This document shows positions 36,614-45,598 of a stretch of 52,876 nt of DNA, piece after piece. Under the pieces are notes generated by a model that did no database searches, was not told the DNA's origin, and worked only from the letters and a program-made list of their open reading frames with translations. Position 1 is the stretch's first letter. Each line of letters starts with the position of its first letter. The position numbers and the translations under genes are program-made. This stretch comes from Oscillibacter sp. 1-3 (GTDB lineage Bacteria; Bacillota; Clostridia; Oscillospirales; Oscillospiraceae), in contig NZ_KE159703.1 of assembly GCF_000403435.2 (NCBI RefSeq), positions 621,567 to 674,442 of the forward strand, written 5' to 3'.

Positions 36614-36810
36614 GAGGCGGGAAAACCGAGGTTTGAAGCCGTTTGCGGTACATTTTAAGAAAAACTGTGCAAATCGCAGAATGGCATCAAATTCCCCGGC
36701 GTGGCATTGGATATGGCATTGATAAGGACGCAAACTCTACTGCCGCAAGGAAAATTCTGGCATTACAGGTGGCGAAAGCCCCGAAAAACACAGTTTTGGA
36801 GGATAACATC

Positions 36811-37215
36811 ATGGCAGAAGAAAAAGTGAGATTTCAGATGAGAATTGATCCGGATACCGACCGGAAGATCAAAGCGGCGATGCCGCTAGCACACTGTCGC
36901 AGTCAAAATGAGTTCGTGGAAACTGCTCTGCGGTTCTACTGCGACTACCTGACAGCGGGAGACTGCACAGCCGTAGCGCCTATGTACATGTCCGCTATTC
37001 GCGGTACAGTGCAAGACTCGGAGAACCGCGTCTGCCGACTGCTCTTCAAGCTAGCGGTGGAGCAGGACATGGTGATGAATGTGCTGGCGGCGGGGATGGA
37101 GATTCCCGATGAGCAGCTCAAGGCGCTCCGTGGGCGGTGCGTCCAGAATGTAAAAAAGACCGGCGGCAGTGTTACGCTGGACGATGCGGTCCGCTACCAG
37201 AACGGCGGGCTGTAA
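36811..37215 (+). CDS. Ribbon-helix-helix (CopG/Arc-like) protein
   Basis: A 134-aa protein starting MAEEKVRFQMRIDPDTDRKI behind GGAGG. The first ~55 residues are a ribbon-helix-helix domain (CRSQNEFVETALRFYCDYL as the helices). The C-terminal half is helical. Such proteins act as copy or transfer regulators or as accessory DNA-binding proteins of relaxosomes. A longer upstream frame exists but has no ribosome site. Confidence 0.65.
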   Translation: MAEEKVRFQMRIDPDTDRKIKAAMPLAHCRSQNEFVETALRFYCDYLTAGDCTAVAPMYMSAIRGTVQDSENRVCRLLFKLAVEQDMVMNVLAAGMEIPDEQLKALRGRCVQNVKKTGGSVTLDDAVRYQNGGL

Positions 37216-37278
37216 AAAAGTAGTAGCTATTCCCGACGAAGTGTGGTATGTGTTGGTGTTGCAAAGGAGGTAGCAGAC

Positions 37279-37575
37279 ATGAGAACGACTCTGGAGGATC
37301 TCTACTACGGCAACATCACACCCTGTGAGCAGCAGATGATACCTGGCTCAGAGCTGAAGCGGGCGATGGACCGTGTCGCTAAGTACGAGGCGCAGCTGAT
37401 GGAACTCCTTAATGAGGAAGGGCAGCAGACCCTCACAAGGTTCATCCGCTCCCAGCATGAGATCAACAGCATCACGGCAACCGAGAATTTCATCCTGGGC
37501 TTCCGATTGGGCGTCAGGATCATGGCCGAGTGCATGGATGACAACGACGGAGATATTCGGGTTGGAGGTGAGTAA
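37279..37575 (+). CDS. DUF6809 family protein
   Basis: A 98-aa helical protein, MRTTLEDLYYGNITPCEQQM, the N-terminal signature of a family recurrent in clostridial integrative elements and phages (DUF6809, from memory). Function is unknown. AAAGGAGG precedes the start and the integrase start lies 3 bp after the stop, so the two are translationally linked. Confidence 0.65.
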   Translation: MRTTLEDLYYGNITPCEQQMIPGSELKRAMDRVAKYEAQLMELLNEEGQQTLTRFIRSQHEINSITATENFILGFRLGVRIMAECMDDNDGDIRVGGE

Positions 37576-37578
37576 CAA

Positions 37579-38739
37579 ATGGCAAAGCGCAGACCGTCTG
37601 GCGACGGCATGGTGCGCAAACGTGAGGACGGACGCTGGGAGGGCCGCATCGTGGTGGGCCACAAGGAAAACGGCGACTCCATCTTCCGGTACGTCTCCGC
37701 CAAGAGCCAGAAGGCCCTGATGAAAAAGCTACACCGGAGCATCGAGGAGTACCGGGATGTGGATCTGAGCGAGGACAGCCGGATGTCTCTGGGGGACTGG
37801 CTGGACCGCTGGCTGGAGGAGTACGTCTCACCTACGGTGCGGGAGTCCACGCTGAGAGGCTACCGCCAGTACATCGAGTGCTACATCAAGCCCCGCCTGG
37901 GGGACAGGCCGGTGTGCAAGGTGACTGCCGCTGACGTGCAGGCCTTGTACCGGGAGGTGCAAAAGAACGGGCGCAAGACCGAGCATCCCGAGTACGGGTA
38001 CGCGCTCTCCGGCTCTACCGTCCGCAGTCTCCACGGTGTGCTCCACCAGGCCATGGACGCGGCGGTGCGGGAGCGGCTCACGGCGAGAAACCCCACGGAG
38101 GATGTCACCCTCCCCAAAAAGAAGACCGCCGCCAAGCAGATCCTCAACAACGAGCAGCTGGAGCGGTTCATGGAGGAGATCAAAAAGGACCCTGTCTGGT
38201 GCGATTTCTTCTACACTGAGCTGACCACCGGGATGCGCCGGGGTGAGATCTGCGGGCTGATGTGGTCCGACTTCGACGGGAAGAAGGGGACGCTGACGGT
38301 GCGCCGGACGCTCCACCGGCGCAAGGGCGGCGGGCTGACCACCGGCGAGACCAAGACGGGAAAGGGCCGGCGCACCATCACCCTGCCGCCCAGTACGGCG
38401 CAGCTGCTGCGGGAGCGGCAGAAGCGCTCCTGCTCCCAGTGGATCTTTCCTAACCCTCTCCGCCCGGAGGACCCGGTCAATCCCGGCAGGGCCTACAGCC
38501 GCCTGAAGACCCTGCTGAAAAGTGCCGGCCTGCCCGGCATCCGGTTCCACGACCTGCGCCACACCTTCGCCACTCACGCCCTGACCAGCGGCGTGGACGC
38601 CAAGACCCTCTCCGGTATCCTGGGTCACACCAAGGCGTCCTTCACCCTGGACACCTACACCCACGTCACCGGGGATATGCACCGCCGGGCGGCTGAGATC
38701 GTGGGCGGCTTTCTGGATGACATCATGGTAAGGGGGTGA
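37579..38739 (+). CDS. Tyrosine integrase 1 (Tn916-Int-like)
   Basis: A 386-aa site-specific recombinase with an N-terminal AP2-like arm-binding domain (MVRKREDGRWEGRIVVG), a SAM-like core-binding domain (~65-160) and a catalytic domain with Arg in TTGMRRGE, HxxR in FHDLRHTFAT, His in GHTKASF and Tyr in LDTYTHV. All catalytic residues are present. It is followed after 4 bp by a second, different integrase, so both are made from one mRNA. Confidence 0.9.
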   Translation: MAKRRPSGDGMVRKREDGRWEGRIVVGHKENGDSIFRYVSAKSQKALMKKLHRSIEEYRDVDLSEDSRMSLGDWLDRWLEEYVSPTVRESTLRGYRQYIECYIKPRLGDRPVCKVTAADVQALYREVQKNGRKTEHPEYGYALSGSTVRSLHGVLHQAMDAAVRERLTARNPTEDVTLPKKKTAAKQILNNEQLERFMEEIKKDPVWCDFFYTELTTGMRRGEICGLMWSDFDGKKGTLTVRRTLHRRKGGGLTTGETKTGKGRRTITLPPSTAQLLRERQKRSCSQWIFPNPLRPEDPVNPGRAYSRLKTLLKSAGLPGIRFHDLRHTFATHALTSGVDAKTLSGILGHTKASFTLDTYTHVTGDMHRRAAEIVGGFLDDIMVRG

Positions 38740-38743
38740 GGGT

Positions 38744-40183
38744 ATGGCGAAGAAACGGAAGAAGGGCGAGGGAACGCTCCGTCAGAGAAAAGACGGCCGC
38801 TGGGAGGGCCGGGTGGTCATCGGCTACGATGACAATGGCAATCCCAAGACGAAAAATGTGCTGGCCAAGAGCAAAAAGGAGTGCGCCGAGAAGCTGGAAC
38901 AGCTGAAAGCGGCCCAGGGCGGCTCCGGGCCGGTGAAGGTCGGGGCGGAGATGCGGTTCGGGGACTGGCTGGACTTCTGGTATCAGAACTGCTCCAAGCC
39001 GGCTCTGCGGCACACCACCCAGCTGAATTATGAGAACTGGATCTACCTCCACGCCATTCCGGGAGTGGGGAACATCCCGCTGAACAAGCTGTCCCAGTCC
39101 GACCTCCAGCAGTTTTTTACCGAGATGAAAAAGGGCGGGCGGCTCAACAACGTGGAGCGCCACGGCGCGGGGATGGCGGATCGCTCGGTACGCAGCTGTC
39201 ACGCGGTGTGTCAGATGGCGCTGGACCGGGCGGTGAAGGAGGGGCTCATCCGAACCAACCCGGCCATCGGCTGCAAGCTGCCGCCTCTACGGGAGAAGGA
39301 AATGAAAATACTGACCAAAGAGGAAATTCGGCGCTTCCTGATCCAGGCCAAGGTGGAGGGAATGTACGAACTGTTTCTCCTGGAACTGACCACGGGGATG
39401 CGCCGGGGTGAGCTGCTGGCCCTGCAATGGACCGACCTGGATTTCAAGACAGGCCGGCTCCGTATCAGCAGACAGGTGTATTCGGTCAACGGCAGACTGG
39501 AGGTCAATGAACCCAAAACTAAGGCCGCCGTCCGCACCATCATTCTGCCGCCTGCCATGGTGGAACTGCTGGCGGAGTACAAGGCGCAGGTATTCTCAGA
39601 GTGGATGTTCCCCTCCCGCATCAAGCCGGAGCAGCCTGTAGACCCAGGCTATGTCCGCAAGCGTCTGCAAGTTATTCTGGAGCGGGCCGGGTGCAAAAGG
39701 GTGAGGTTTCATGATCTCCGTCACACCTTCGCTACCATGTCCCTGGAGAACGGTATGGATGTGAAAACCCTGGCCACCATCATCGGGCATGTCTCCTCCG
39801 CCACCACGCTGAACATCTACACCCACGTCACCGGCGAGATGCAGCGGAACGCGGCTCGAAATATTGACCAGGGCATCGCCGGGGTGGAGGTACAGGAACA
39901 GGGCGAAGTGGAACAGGAGGAAGCCGTTCCTCCTGTGGAGTTTACGCCGTACCGTCCCCCTCACCGCAGGCCGGGGACGGGCTGCATCAGCCAAATCAAT
40001 GACCACCTGTGGGAGGGCCGCTATTCCCCCAAATGGATTGACGGAAAAAAGCACGCCCGCAACATCTATGCCCATACCCGCGAGGAGTGCGAGGAAAAAC
40101 TGGCGGTGCTAATCGTCCAGATGAAGCGGGAACTGGCGGAGCTGAAAGCGGCACAGGCAGCAGGGGCGCCCTCCAGACATTGA
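38744..40183 (+). CDS. Tyrosine integrase 2 with extra C-terminal AP2-like domain
   Basis: A 479-aa recombinase. N-terminal AP2-like domain (GTLRQRKDGRWEGRVVIG), core-binding domain ~65-180, catalytic Arg (TTGMRRGE), HDLRHTFAT, GHVSSATT and Tyr in LNIYTHV are complete. About 75 residues beyond the usual end form a second AP2-like unit (DHLWEGRYSPKWIDGKKHARN...EEKLAVLIVQMK), which resembles the first. This is the full-length paralogue of the truncated integrase at 11456-12617. It lies nearest the tRNA-Ala att site, so it probably integrated element B there. Confidence 0.9.
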   Translation: MAKKRKKGEGTLRQRKDGRWEGRVVIGYDDNGNPKTKNVLAKSKKECAEKLEQLKAAQGGSGPVKVGAEMRFGDWLDFWYQNCSKPALRHTTQLNYENWIYLHAIPGVGNIPLNKLSQSDLQQFFTEMKKGGRLNNVERHGAGMADRSVRSCHAVCQMALDRAVKEGLIRTNPAIGCKLPPLREKEMKILTKEEIRRFLIQAKVEGMYELFLLELTTGMRRGELLALQWTDLDFKTGRLRISRQVYSVNGRLEVNEPKTKAAVRTIILPPAMVELLAEYKAQVFSEWMFPSRIKPEQPVDPGYVRKRLQVILERAGCKRVRFHDLRHTFATMSLENGMDVKTLATIIGHVSSATTLNIYTHVTGEMQRNAARNIDQGIAGVEVQEQGEVEQEEAVPPVEFTPYRPPHRRPGTGCISQINDHLWEGRYSPKWIDGKKHARNIYAHTREECEEKLAVLIVQMKRELAELKAAQAAGAPSRH

Positions 40184-40202
40184 GTCGCCATATCCAAAGA
40201 TA

Positions 40203-40232
40203 GGGCAGCGAACCGAAAACGATTCGCTGTCC
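40203..40232 (+). terminator. Hairpin after integrase 2
   Basis: GGGCAGCGAA pairs with TTCGCTGTCC (one mismatch), preceded by ATATCCAAAGATA. It is the counterpart of the element A hairpin at 12637. It lacks a good T-tract. Confidence 0.45.
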
Positions 40233-40366
40233 TCCGATAAAAAGGAGCTTATGCAGACAATTCTAACAGGGCACGGAGAGATTTTGATTCTGCCATCATA
40301 ATTTTATTTTCCTATTTTCTCTTCTGAAATTATGGTGTATACTAAGAGGCAGAAGGGGGTGCTGGT

Positions 40367-40660
40367 ATGCCTCAAAGCCTAACGGATATACAGATGGTGC
40401 TTGCGCCTGTTTTCGCCGCTTATGGCATCTCGCGCGCCGTCCTGTTCGGTTCTGTAGCCAAAGGAACTGCCACAGAGAAGAGCGACCTGGACTTATTGGT
40501 GGACAGCAAATTACAGGGGCTGAAGTTTGTGGGCTTTATGGAGGCCGTCCGGCAAGCGGTGGGGATGCCTGTGGACATTTTTGATGTGCGGCATATTGAG
40601 AAGGACTCAAAAATCGACCGTGAGATTTGTTCTACTGGGGTAACAATTTATGAGAAATGA
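40367..40660 (+). CDS. MntA-like nucleotidyltransferase antitoxin (second pair)
   Basis: A 97-aa protein with the minimal nucleotidyltransferase motif GSVAKGTATEKSDLDLLVD. It overlaps the HEPN gene by 11 bp and is the antitoxin in the usual order. AGAAGGGGG precedes the start, and a TATACT box lies at 40338 with only a weak -35. The pair fills the slot between the integrase and the RFTKRDW gene, which in element A is empty. Confidence 0.85.
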   Translation: MPQSLTDIQMVLAPVFAAYGISRAVLFGSVAKGTATEKSDLDLLVDSKLQGLKFVGFMEAVRQAVGMPVDIFDVRHIEKDSKIDREICSTGVTIYEK

Positions 40661-40973
40661 AGTCATCCTCCAAAAGCTGTATAGTTATTCCGAAAAGCTG
40701 ATGAACTATTGCCAGGGCTATACCTATGAGAGCTTTTCTGAGGATACAAAGCTGGCGGAGGCCTGTGTGTTTAATCTCAGTCAGATGGGAGAATTGTGCC
40801 GGATTGTGGATGCTGCTTTTGCAGAGTGTCGTCCTGAAATACCCTGGCGTGAAATGAACGGCCTTCGAAATCGCATCGTCCACAATTATGAGGGAGTAAA
40901 CCTTCGACTTGTGTGGGAGATTATCAGTGGAGATATTCCGGGTCTGAGGAACATCTTGAAGGAATTGCTGTAA
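40650..40973 (+). CDS. HepT-like HEPN toxin (second pair)
   Basis: A 107-aa helical protein with the RX4HXY motif RNRIVHNY near residue 75, the ribonuclease signature and AMP-acceptor tyrosine of HepT. It is sequence-distinct from the element A toxin, so the two are independent acquisitions and not part of the duplicated module. Confidence 0.85.
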   Translation: MRNEVILQKLYSYSEKLMNYCQGYTYESFSEDTKLAEACVFNLSQMGELCRIVDAAFAECRPEIPWREMNGLRNRIVHNYEGVNLRLVWEIISGDIPGLRNILKELL

Positions 40974-41034
40974 GATGTGAAGGCAAGCAATTTGCCAGAC
41001 CGCATATCTCATTTTTGGCTGGAGGAATGAGGCC

Positions 41035-41385
41035 TTGCAGGAACAGCGATTTACAAAACGGGATTGGGCCCTTTTCCGCAGTAAAATTGGCAGCTGGCAG
41101 GAAGCATACATGGGCAGGCTATGCGATGAATACATAGAACTGCTGAGCGGCGATGGTGATCCGTCAGAAAAATTCTGGAAGCTGGATAAGCGGATAAGAA
41201 GTGACAAAAGAAATCCAGGCGTCCAGCTAGAAATGACCCGGACAAATTTTATCTACAACATCATTGCGCTTATCAACAATGATGTGATCAGCATAGAAGC
41301 TCTGGAAGATTTCAGTGATGAACTGAAGGAAACTGTAAAAGCCCTCCTTGAGCGGCAGAACTGGAACTGCTCAGATGAAGAGTAA
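41035..41385 (+). CDS. Small conserved RFTKRDW-type protein (element B copy)
   Basis: A 116-aa paralogue of 12790-13140, TTG start (LQEQRFTKRDWALF) with GGAGG 9 bp upstream. The reading frame before this point is not conserved between copies, which fixes the start. Differences cluster at the C-terminus. No motif gives a function. Confidence 0.65.
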   Translation: MQEQRFTKRDWALFRSKIGSWQEAYMGRLCDEYIELLSGDGDPSEKFWKLDKRIRSDKRNPGVQLEMTRTNFIYNIIALINNDVISIEALEDFSDELKETVKALLERQNWNCSDEE

Positions 41386-41514
41386 CTTCGGGTAGCAGAG
41401 TGTGAGCTGGATTGCTCCTATTGGAACAAAAAATTAAAAGGGAGTTTTATTGGACACCTCCTGCTGTAAGCTGGAAGCACAATGCGAGACACCACGCCAA
41501 AAGGAGGATTCTGT

Positions 41515-42333
41515 ATGAAGCAGAAAATTGGTTTTTGGAATGAGATTCAAGGAGATGCCGACAATATCACTTGCTCTAAGGATGAAGCTCCAATCTCCGC
41601 ACCGAAAAAGTCCCTGGTGCAGGTTTATTTCCCCAAGCGAGGAATGGATCTGTCCTACTACAACGACCAGTTTGACCTCCAGGTGGGAGATACCGTCTAT
41701 GTGGACGGCAAGTTGGAGGGCCTGCGGGGGCGTGTGACCGCTGTGAATTACAGCTTTAAAATCAAGCTCTCCGATTATAAGCGGGTGGTCGCTGTGGCGG
41801 ATACCCACATCTCTGGAGAACTCCACATGGCCGGCTCCCACTTGGTATCCTTTGACCCTCAGACAATCCCCTATGAGAAAATCATCACCTGGTTCAAGGC
41901 TCCGGACAAAGAGGATGACGTCTATGTGTCCGGCAGTGATGACCACAGCTTTCGGCTGGACGACCTCAGCGGAATGAAGGTCACCAGCGCCATTGCGGAG
42001 CGTGGGCACGACTACTATACAGAGAACCGGGTTGTCTACCTCTGCATTGACCGTGGTCATGGGCGGGGGATCGTGGAAGGAACTTCCCCTTATGAGATCG
42101 AGTTTGATTATGGCGGCGGCGAGATCAAAAATCTCACCTGCAGCTGTTATTGCGGCTATCCCTGCAAGCACACTTTTGCCGCCATGCTCCAGCTGCGGGA
42201 GACGCTGAAGCTATTGGAAGAGAAGGACGGTTTCGATTGGAATGAGGGCGGTTACGCTGCGGCGATCAGTCAAGGTGCCTTTTTCTCTTTTGCCGTGGAT
42301 GGAAAAACGACCGGCAGCTTCGTGTTTCGATAG
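41515..42333 (+). CDS. SWIM zinc-finger protein, element B copy
   Basis: A 272-aa protein, start MKQKIGFWNEI behind AAAAGGAGG, with SWIM motif CSCYCGYPCKHTFA near residues 211-224. The N-terminal 40 residues differ from the element A copy, while the remainder is virtually identical in DNA. This pattern fits recent homologous exchange or conversion between the two elements. Confidence 0.75.
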   Translation: MKQKIGFWNEIQGDADNITCSKDEAPISAPKKSLVQVYFPKRGMDLSYYNDQFDLQVGDTVYVDGKLEGLRGRVTAVNYSFKIKLSDYKRVVAVADTHISGELHMAGSHLVSFDPQTIPYEKIITWFKAPDKEDDVYVSGSDDHSFRLDDLSGMKVTSAIAERGHDYYTENRVVYLCIDRGHGRGIVEGTSPYEIEFDYGGGEIKNLTCSCYCGYPCKHTFAAMLQLRETLKLLEEKDGFDWNEGGYAAAISQGAFFSFAVDGKTTGSFVFR

Positions 42334-42375
42334 TCTCACACACAGTAAAGGTTGAGGCGCTATATCCAAAGAATA

Positions 42376-42407
42376 GGACGGCGGGCCAAAGTAACAGTCC
42401 GCCGCCC
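42376..42407 (+). terminator. Hairpin after SWIM gene (element B)
   Basis: Identical in sequence to 15873-15904: GGACGGCGG pairs with CCGCCGCCC. Confidence 0.5.
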
Positions 42408-42488
42408 GAAAATTTTCTGAAACCCGTCTGTGGTATTTCTGTGGTCAAAAGAAAATCACCCCAGTTTTCACTGAAGTGATTTCTTATT

Positions 42489-42564
42489 TGGTGGACTCGA
42501 AGGGGATCGAACCCTCGACCTCTGCGATGCGAACGCAGCGCTCTCCCAGCTGAGCTACGAGCCC
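42489..42564 (-). tRNA. tRNA-Ala (anticodon CGC)
   Basis: A 76-nt cloverleaf with encoded CCA: acceptor GGGCTCG/CGAGTCC with the G3-U70 pair that marks alanine, D-arm GCTC/GAGC, anticodon stem CTGCG/CGCAG with loop TTCGCAT (anticodon CGC, codon GCG), and T-arm GAGGG/CCCTT (G-T closing) with loop TTCGATC. Its 3' part is the integration target for elements A and B. Confidence 0.93.
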
Positions 42565-43073
42565 AAATCAGCACTTTTTATGCGAAAAAAGTTGCGAATT
42601 TTGGATTTCTCAAATATTCAATTTTCAGGGGGAAGTCCAACAAATCGGACAGGAAAACGGGGAACAGAAAATCGGGTCGAATGTGTCTCACTATGGATGC
42701 GAACGCAGCGCTCTCCCAGCTGAGCTACGAGCCCAAATCGGCACTTTTCATGCGAAAAAAGTTGCGAATTTTGGATTTCTGGAATATTCGATTTTCAGGG
42801 GGAAGTCCAACAAATCGGACAGGAAAACGGGGAACAGAAAATCGGATCGGATATGTCTCACTATGGATGCGAACCGTGCGCTCTCCCAGCTGAGCTACAG
42901 GCCCAAATCGGCACTTTTCACGAAAAAAAGTTGCAAATTTTGGATTTCTCAAATATTCGATTTTCAGGGGAAAGTCCAACAAATCGAACAGGAAAACAGG
43001 GAACAGAAAATCGGGTCGGATGTGTCTCGCTATGGATGCGAACCGTGCGCTCTCCCAACTGAGCTACGAGCTC
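42526..43073 (-). repeat. 170-bp tandem repeats carrying tRNA-Ala 5' halves
   Basis: The 39-bp block GATGCGAA...CGAGCCC (tRNA anticodon loop to 5' end) recurs at 42526 (in the intact tRNA), 42696, 42866 and 43035. Each copy is followed by a near-identical ~130-bp spacer (AAGTTGCGAATTTTGGATTT, TCCAACAAATCGGACAGG). Copies 2-4 lack the tRNA 3' half and are instead joined to CTCACTATG or CTCGCTATG. Copies 3 and 4 have CACGG in place of CTGCG in the anticodon stem. No protein gene is credible in 42565-43240. Confidence 0.9.
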
Positions 43074-43199
43074 GTATTCTGAACCTGCTGACCGCTAATG
43101 CCAGCTCTCTTAACGGTTCACACAAGACTACTTTGGTTATTATACCATAAATTTTCTCTTTGTAAAGTATGATTTTTTCAAAACCGCAGAAAATTTTAG

Positions 43200-43228
43200 T
43201 TGAAAATCTCAGCAGGATATAGTAAAAT
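43200..43228 (+). promoter_or_regulatory. Promoter of the SRP RNA / dnaX unit
   Basis: TTGAAA (43200-43205), a 17-bp spacer and TAAAAT (43223-43228), with transcription expected near 43235, just before the SRP RNA stem. Confidence 0.7.
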
Positions 43229-43244
43229 AAACAAGATATGAATA

Positions 43245-43383
43245 GATCCTCCGCGTGCAGCTGCGGAGCCGGTCTCGCGCAATGGATGCCCGCGAACCAT
43301 GTCAGGCGGGGAACCGAGCAGCATTAAGCGGGATGTTTCATGTGCCGCGAGGGCGCCGGTTCCGCAGCTGCGTACGGAGGATC
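43245..43383 (+). ncRNA. ffs: Signal recognition particle RNA (small bacterial type)
   Basis: The conserved Ffh-binding domain is visible: CCATGTCAGGCGGGGAACCG followed by AGCAGCATTAAG. Long complementary ends close the hairpin (GATCCTCCG with CGGAGGATC; TGCAGCTGCGGA with TCCGCAGCTGC). A T-rich stretch (TCTTTTTCC) follows. SRP RNA directs membrane and secreted proteins to the translocon with Ffh. Position right before dnaX is common in Firmicutes. Confidence 0.9.
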
Positions 43384-43412
43384 TTTTTCCATTTTTTGTG
43401 GGGAGGCGCGCT

Positions 43413-45152
<1,740 letters not shown>

Positions 45153-45164
45153 AGGAGAATTGTT

Positions 45165-45533
45165 ATGGGATACAGTGCGCGCCGCGGGTTTTCCAACGGC
45201 GGAATGAAGGTCACCGGCGCCCAGCGCCAGGCGGAGATGCAGCAGAAGATCGTCCAGATGCAGGAGGCCATGGCCGCCGCTCAGGAGGCGGTGGAGGCGC
45301 AGACGTTCTCCGCCAGCGTGGGCGGCGGCGTGGTGGAGGCCAAGGTCAGCGGCAAGAAAGAGGTGGTGTCCATTGCCATCAAGCCGGAGGCCGTGGACCC
45401 GGAGGATGTGGAGATGCTCCAGGACCTGGTGGTCTCCGCTGTGAATGAGGCCCTGCGCCAGGCCGACGAGGCCATGGAGGCCGGCATGAACGGCGTCACC
45501 GGGGGACTGAACCTGGGCGGCTTTGGACTTTGA
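45165..45533 (+). CDS. YbaB/EbfC family nucleoid-associated protein
   Basis: A 122-aa protein with the YbaB pattern: an amphipathic helix (AEMQQKIVQMQEAMAAAQ), a beta sheet (TFSASVGGGVVEAKVSGKKEV) and a C-terminal helix (DLVVSAVNEALRQADEAM). It binds DNA as a dimer and sits, as usual, directly after dnaX. recR, which normally follows, is absent. A GC hairpin (45541-45569) ends the unit instead. Confidence 0.93.
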   Translation: MGYSARRGFSNGGMKVTGAQRQAEMQQKIVQMQEAMAAAQEAVEAQTFSASVGGGVVEAKVSGKKEVVSIAIKPEAVDPEDVEMLQDLVVSAVNEALRQADEAMEAGMNGVTGGLNLGGFGL

Positions 45534-45540
45534 AAGAGGC

Positions 45541-45576
45541 GGGGAGCGGAGCCGGAGGGCACGCTCCCCCTTTGCT
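45541..45576 (+). terminator. Terminator after ybaB
   Basis: GGGGAGCG pairs with CGCTCCCC around a 13-nt loop and is followed by CTTTGCTTT. It lies between ybaB and the DUF4127 gene. Confidence 0.6.
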
Positions 45577-45598
45577 TTACGGAAAGAGGAGTGCTGAG

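Noticed and set aside
42526..43073. CRISPR array suggested by regular repeats
   Set aside because: The period is 170 bp, the intervening sequences are nearly identical to one another, and the repeat is a tRNA half. No cas genes are near.
42681..43150. Open frames of 70-155 aa across the tRNA-derived repeats
   Set aside because: They translate tRNA and spacer sequence, repeat with the array and lack ribosome sites.
43299..43412. Longer dnaX start at 43299
   Set aside because: It lies inside the SRP RNA. The MYQALYRKWRP start at 43413 has a strong ribosome site and matches the family.
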